DNA of 64,000 nt, from contig NZ_CP039371.1 in assembly GCF_005080685.1 (NCBI RefSeq), forward strand, positions 2,728,001-2,792,000, written 5' to 3'. A program made the position numbers and the translations under genes. Below the pieces are notes generated by a model. That model was not told the DNA's origin. It was given only the letters and a program-made list of their open reading frames with translations, and did no database searches. Source of the DNA: Pseudomonas putida. GTDB lineage: Bacteria > Pseudomonadota > Gammaproteobacteria > Pseudomonadales > Pseudomonadaceae. Positions 60,351-64,000 of the stretch are shown piece after piece; position 1 is the first letter of the stretch, and each line of letters begins with the position of its first letter.

Positions 60351-62081
60351 TCAGTCGATGTGGCCGATACGGGCGCGGGCATCGTAGTAAGTGCCGGGCT
60401 GCTCGGTGATTTTCAGCGTGCCGGCGCAAGGCGCCAGGATCGAAGTTTCCATCTTCATCGCTTCCATCACCGCGATCACCTGGCCGGCTTCCACCTGGGC
60501 ACCGTCTTCAGCCACCCAGGCATGCAGGTTGCCGGCCACGGGCGTGACCACGGCGCGCTCGTCCACGGCTTCGGCGGAGGCAGGGGTATCTGCCACTGGC
60601 ACCGCACCGCCAAGATTGATACCCGCCAGCAAGCCGGCCGGCAGACCCAGTTCGTGGCGTTTACCATCGATTTCGACGAAGGTGCGCAGCACGCCTGCGT
60701 CAGCAGTGCTGGCGGCACGCGGGGCAATGGTGATGTGTTCGGCGAAGTCGGTCTCGATCCAGCGGGTGTGCACCGAGAAGGTGTCGTCGGCGGTGAAATC
60801 TGCGTGATCCATCACCGCTCGGTGGAACGGCAACACGGTCGCCACGCCGTCGACGCCGAATTCAGCCAGGGCGCGGCGGGCACGGCGGATGGCCTGCTCG
60901 CGGGTGGCACCGGTGACGATCAGCTTGGCGATCATCGAATCGAAATTGGGCGACACCCGCGAGCCCTCGACCACGCCGCTGTCCAGGCGTACACCTGGGC
61001 CGCTCGGTGGCTGGAAGCGCTCGATGGCCCCAGGTGTGGGCAGGAAGCCGTTACCCGCATCCTCGGCATTGATACGGAACTCGAAGCTGTGGCCACGCGG
61101 GGCAGGGGTGCCCTGGAACGACAGCGCCAAGCCATCGGCGACGCGCAACTGTTCGATCACCAGGTCGATACCGCTGGTTTCCTCGGTGACCGGGTGCTCC
61201 ACCTGCAAGCGGGTGTTGACCTCCAGGAACGACAGGGTGCCATCGCTGCTCAGCAGGAATTCGACGGTACCGGCGCCGACATAACCGGCCTCGGCGCAGA
61301 TCTTGCGGGCCGAGTCGTGAATGCGTTGGCGCAGGGCGTCATCCAGGTATGGCGCCGGGGCTTCCTCGATGAGTTTCTGGTTACGCCGCTGCAGCGAACA
61401 GTCGCGGGTACCGACCACCTCGACGCGGCCATGGCGGTCGGCAATGATCTGCGCCTCGATGTGGCGTGGGCGGTGGAGGAAGCGCTCGACGAAGCATTCG
61501 CCACGGCCAAAGGCAGTGACCGCCTCGCGCACTGCAGACGCGTACAGGTCGCTGACTTCGTCGAGCTTCCAGGCCACCTTGAGGCCGCGACCGCCACCAC
61601 CGAAGGCTGCCTTGATGGCGATCGGCAGGCCGTGTTGCTCGGCGAAGGCCAGGACTTCAGAGGCGTCCTTGACCGGGTCCTCGGTGCCGGCCACCAGCGG
61701 TGCGCCGACCTTCAGGGCGATGCGCCGGGCCTGCACCTTGTCGCCCAGGGCATCGATGGTGTCGGGGTTGGGGCCGATCCAGATCAGCCCGGCATCGAGC
61801 ACCGCGCGGGCGAAATCGGCACGCTCGGAAAGAAAGCCGTAGCCCGGGTGCACGGCATCGGCACCAGCACGGGCCGCCACGGCCAGCAGCTTGTCGATGT
61901 TCAGGTAGCTGTCGGCTGGGCGCTGGCCATCGAGTGCATAGGCTTCGTCGGCCTGGCGTACGTGCAGGGCATCGATGTCGGCATCGGCGTACACCGCCAC
62001 GCTGGCGACGCCATAGTCACGGCAGGCGCGGGCGATACGCACGGCGATTTCGCCACGGTTGGCAATCAGGACCTTTTTCAT
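60351..62081 (-). CDS. Biotin carboxylase with C-terminal biotin-carrier domain
   Basis: A 576-aa protein: an N-terminal carboxylase domain ([23 protein letters not shown]), an ATP-grasp glycine loop ([15 protein letters not shown]), and a C-terminal biotinyl domain with the acceptor lysine in [11 protein letters not shown]. It is shaped like the alpha subunit of acyl-CoA carboxylases. It overlaps by 4 bp with a KipI/KipA-type (5-oxoprolinase-like) fusion gene instead of a carboxyltransferase subunit, so the substrate may not be an acyl-CoA. Confidence 0.9.
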   Translation of the reverse strand: MKKVLIANRGEIAVRIARACRDYGVASVAVYADADIDALHVRQADEAYALDGQRPADSYLNIDKLLAVAARAGADAVHPGYGFLSERADFARAVLDAGLIWIGPNPDTIDALGDKVQARRIALKVGAPLVAGTEDPVKDASEVLAFAEQHGLPIAIKAAFGGGGRGLKVAWKLDEVSDLYASAVREAVTAFGRGECFVERFLHRPRHIEAQIIADRHGRVEVVGTRDCSLQRRNQKLIEEAPAPYLDDALRQRIHDSARKICAEAGYVGAGTVEFLLSSDGTLSFLEVNTRLQVEHPVTEETSGIDLVIEQLRVADGLALSFQGTPAPRGHSFEFRINAEDAGNGFLPTPGAIERFQPPSGPGVRLDSGVVEGSRVSPNFDSMIAKLIVTGATREQAIRRARRALAEFGVDGVATVLPFHRAVMDHADFTADDTFSVHTRWIETDFAEHITIAPRAASTADAGVLRTFVEIDGKRHELGLPAGLLAGINLGGAVPVADTPASAEAVDERAVVTPVAGNLHAWVAEDGAQVEAGQVIAVMEAMKMETSILAPCAGTLKITEQPGTYYDARARIGHID

Positions 62082-63679
62082 CGGGCTTGGATCTCGTCGG
62101 AATGGGCAGGCCGCACGGGCTCGAAGGCGCCCAGCGGATTGAAGCGGATATGCGCGTTGACCGGGATCTGCCCGGCCAGGTCCAGGTGATACGGCGCGAC
62201 CACGCCGATCACCGGGTAGCCACCGGTCAGCGGGTGGTCGGCCAGGAACAGCACCGGTTGCCCGCTGGGGGGCACCTGGATGGCGCCGACGCTGGTGCCT
62301 TCGCTGGGCAGCTCACCGTCGATGGCGCGTTGCAGCGGCTGATCGCCTGCCAGGCGAATACCGATGCGATTGGACTGCGGGGTCACTTGCCATTGCTGCT
62401 CGGCCAGCAGCGCCTGGGCTTGGGGGGTGAACCAGTCGCTGCGCGGGCCCATCACCACATCCAGGGTGACGACCTCGCCGGAGCGCGGCATGGCGAACGC
62501 GGGTTGTTCATCGAGCGAGACAGCGGCGCCGCCAACGCGGGCGTTGAAACCCAGGCGATCACCTGCAGCCACGGCCTTGGGGCCGACCTGGGCGAGGGTG
62601 TCGGTGGCCAGGCTGCCCAGTACAGGAGTAGCGCTGAAGCCGCCACGGATGGCCAGGTAATTACGCAAGCCGGCGCTGGGCGCCTGCAAGCTGACCTGAT
62701 CGCCCGCCTGCAACGTGAACGGCGCATACAGGGCAGGGCGCAGCACCTGGCCACTGGCGGTACGGACTTCGATCACGGTGCTGGCACCGGTGACGGCTGC
62801 CACGGTATGGCCTCGGCAAATGAAGCTCAGGCCGCCCATGAGCACTTCCAGGCAGGCACTGCCCGGGTCGTTGCCCACGGCGCGGTTGGCTGCCCGCAGT
62901 GCGCCCCGGTCCAGGGCGCCGGAGGCCGATACGCCTTGGCCGGCGCGACCAGGGCGACCGAGGTCCTGGAACAGGGTCTGCAGGCCTGGCGAGAGGATTT
63001 CGAGGTGGCCGTCAGTGGCCGAATCGGCCGGCGCGGCGGCAGCTTGCACCTGCACCTGCACCGCCGCCTGCGGCCCCGCATCGACGAAGCGCACGCGATA
63101 ACCAGGTTGCAACAGGGCCGGCTCGGCGCGGTCCAGGTCCCACATGCGGGTCGCGGTGACGCCGATGATCTGCCAGCCGCCGGGGCTGGCCTGCGGGTAG
63201 ATGCCGCTGAAACCGCCGGCCAACGCCACCGCGCCAGCCGGGATGCGGGTGCGCGGGGTGCTGCGCCGGGGCACGACGAAGCCGGCACCGCCGCTGAGAT
63301 AGGCAAAGCCTGGGGCAAAACCACAGAAGGCTACGCTGTAGTCGCTGCCGGTGTGGCGGCGGATCACTTCGTCGCGGCCGATGCCCAGCTCGCGCGCCAC
63401 GTCGTCGAGGTCTTCGCCGTCGTAGTGCACCGGGATCTCGATGAGCTTGCCGGCCTCACGCGCCGTGGCGCTGATATCGCGCCCGGCAATCTGTGCGGCG
63501 AGCGCCTCGCGGCTGACCGCACTGGGGCGAAAATACACCAGCAACGTGCGCGCCGCGGGCACGATCTCTTCTACGCCAGCGATGGGCGCCTGCTGCAAGG
63601 CGTCGAACAGGGCGAGGGTCTCGTCCAGGTTCGCCAGCTCGACCAACAGCGCATCCAGGCTGACCGGATAGAAACGCAT
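62078..63679 (-). CDS. 5-oxoprolinase-like PxpB-PxpC (KipI-KipA) fusion protein
   Basis: A 533-aa fusion. The N-terminal half matches PxpB/KipI ([47 protein letters not shown]). The C-terminal half, from about residue 225, matches PxpC/KipA ([44 protein letters not shown] ...). In 5-oxoprolinase systems these are separate B and C subunits. AGGAG precedes ATG 63679. It sits between a DUF1445 gene and the biotin carboxylase. Confidence 0.9.
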   Translation of the reverse strand: MRFYPVSLDALLVELANLDETLALFDALQQAPIAGVEEIVPAARTLLVYFRPSAVSREALAAQIAGRDISATAREAGKLIEIPVHYDGEDLDDVARELGIGRDEVIRRHTGSDYSVAFCGFAPGFAYLSGGAGFVVPRRSTPRTRIPAGAVALAGGFSGIYPQASPGGWQIIGVTATRMWDLDRAEPALLQPGYRVRFVDAGPQAAVQVQVQAAAAPADSATDGHLEILSPGLQTLFQDLGRPGRAGQGVSASGALDRGALRAANRAVGNDPGSACLEVLMGGLSFICRGHTVAAVTGASTVIEVRTASGQVLRPALYAPFTLQAGDQVSLQAPSAGLRNYLAIRGGFSATPVLGSLATDTLAQVGPKAVAAGDRLGFNARVGGAAVSLDEQPAFAMPRSGEVVTLDVVMGPRSDWFTPQAQALLAEQQWQVTPQSNRIGIRLAGDQPLQRAIDGELPSEGTSVGAIQVPPSGQPVLFLADHPLTGGYPVIGVVAPYHLDLAGQIPVNAHIRFNPLGAFEPVRPAHSDEIQAR

Positions 63680-63688
63680 GATCCACTC

Positions 63689-64000
63689 CTATACGTGGTA
63701 ATGGCTGTCGGGAACGTCGGTGATGAACATGTGCCCTGGCGCGTGGGAGATGGCGAACGGCACTTTCGAGGCCATCACCACGGCCTGGGGGGTGACCCCG
63801 CACGCCCAGAACACGGGGATTTCCCCTGGATTGATGGTCACCGCATCGCCAAAATCGGGGCGAGCGATGTCGGCGATACCGAGCAGGCCGGGCTCACCGA
63901 CATGCACTGGCGCACCGTGCACGCCGGGGTAGCGGCCAGTGATCTTGGCCGCGTCGGCGACGCGGTCGGCCGGGATCGGGCGCATCGACACCACCATGTT
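63689..64000 (-). CDS. DUF1445 (YcsI-like putative hydro-lyase / D-glutamate cyclase-like), N-terminus outside window
   Basis: The last 103 codons are present, ending with TAG at 63689. The fragment includes [59 protein letters not shown] and [15 protein letters not shown], the conserved C-terminus of the DUF1445 family. Such genes often accompany the 5-oxoprolinase-like set. It lies 9 bp upstream of the fusion gene on the same strand. Confidence 0.85.
   Translation of the reverse strand, partial: NMVVSMRPIPADRVADAAKITGRYPGVHGAPVHVGEPGLLGIADIARPDFGDAVTINPGEIPVFWACGVTPQAVVMASKVPFAISHAPGHMFITDVPDSHYHV

Noticed and set aside
60336..62189. 617-codon plus-strand frame opposite the biotin carboxylase
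   Set aside because: Opposite strand of a clearly recognisable carboxylase; no domain in the plus-strand product.

Overview
The window looks like a piece of a Pseudomonas chromosome, most likely the P. putida group. The evidence is the high GC content with GC-ending codons, Pseudomonas-type REP/REPIN palindromes, OprD-family porins, a DUF6124/DUF3077 gene pair and the mix of catabolic and stress genes. No rRNA, tRNA, CRISPR array, transposase or integrase was seen.

Positions 1-14600 are an indole-3-acetic acid (IAA) catabolic region. The right part, on the + strand, has the gene content and order of the iacABCDEFGRHI cluster known from P. putida 1290. It holds a flavin monooxygenase (iacA), a small protein (iacB), a Rieske dioxygenase (iacC/iacD), an SDR (iacE), a dioxygenase reductase (iacF), a flavin reductase (iacG), a MarR regulator (iacR, opposite strand), an amidase (iacH) and a SnoaL-like protein (iacI). 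To its left, on the - strand, is a second set: a LysR regulator, copies of iacC, iacD and iacF, an OprD porin and an MHS-type MFS transporter that runs off the window. The two iacC genes form an almost perfect inverted repeat, while the flanking iacD and iacF copies have diverged. This suggests gene conversion and possible inversion of the segment between them.

Positions 14600-24120 are an aromatic-amine oxidation region: a porin, a cytochrome c, a FeaR-like AraC regulator, a second cytochrome c, the tryptophan tryptophylquinone amine dehydrogenase operon aauB-E-D-A, an aldehyde dehydrogenase broken by a one-base frameshift, and a LysR regulator. Aromatic amine dehydrogenases accept tryptamine, so amine dehydrogenase, aldehyde dehydrogenase and iac could together form a route from tryptamine through IAA to catechol.

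Positions 24100-33900 are mixed: Cu/Zn superoxide dismutase, a START-domain protein, a small secreted peptide, ureidoglycine aminohydrolase, an LLM monooxygenase with a sulfonate-type binding protein, a methyltransferase, a DMT transporter, and small stress or hypothetical genes including a KGG-repeat protein. Positions 33900-41834 are an RND efflux operon with a divergent BaeSR-like two-component system. Positions 41900-48640 carry a cupin, a Gfo/Idh oxidoreductase, a GH15 glycosidase and small envelope or stress genes.

Positions 48700-54260 hold a BamA-like gene outside the usual bamA neighbourhood, an OmpR-type two-component system, and four exact-length 265-bp tandem copies. Each copy duplicates the end of the kinase gene, a REPIN and the promoter of the next gene. 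Positions 54260-64000 contain DUF1289, MaoC and LysE genes, a second sulfonate-type ABC transporter, a glycine-zipper protein, a long palindromic element, a structured leader before the DUF6124/DUF3077 pair, and a biotin carboxylase / 5-oxoprolinase-like operon that runs off the right end.
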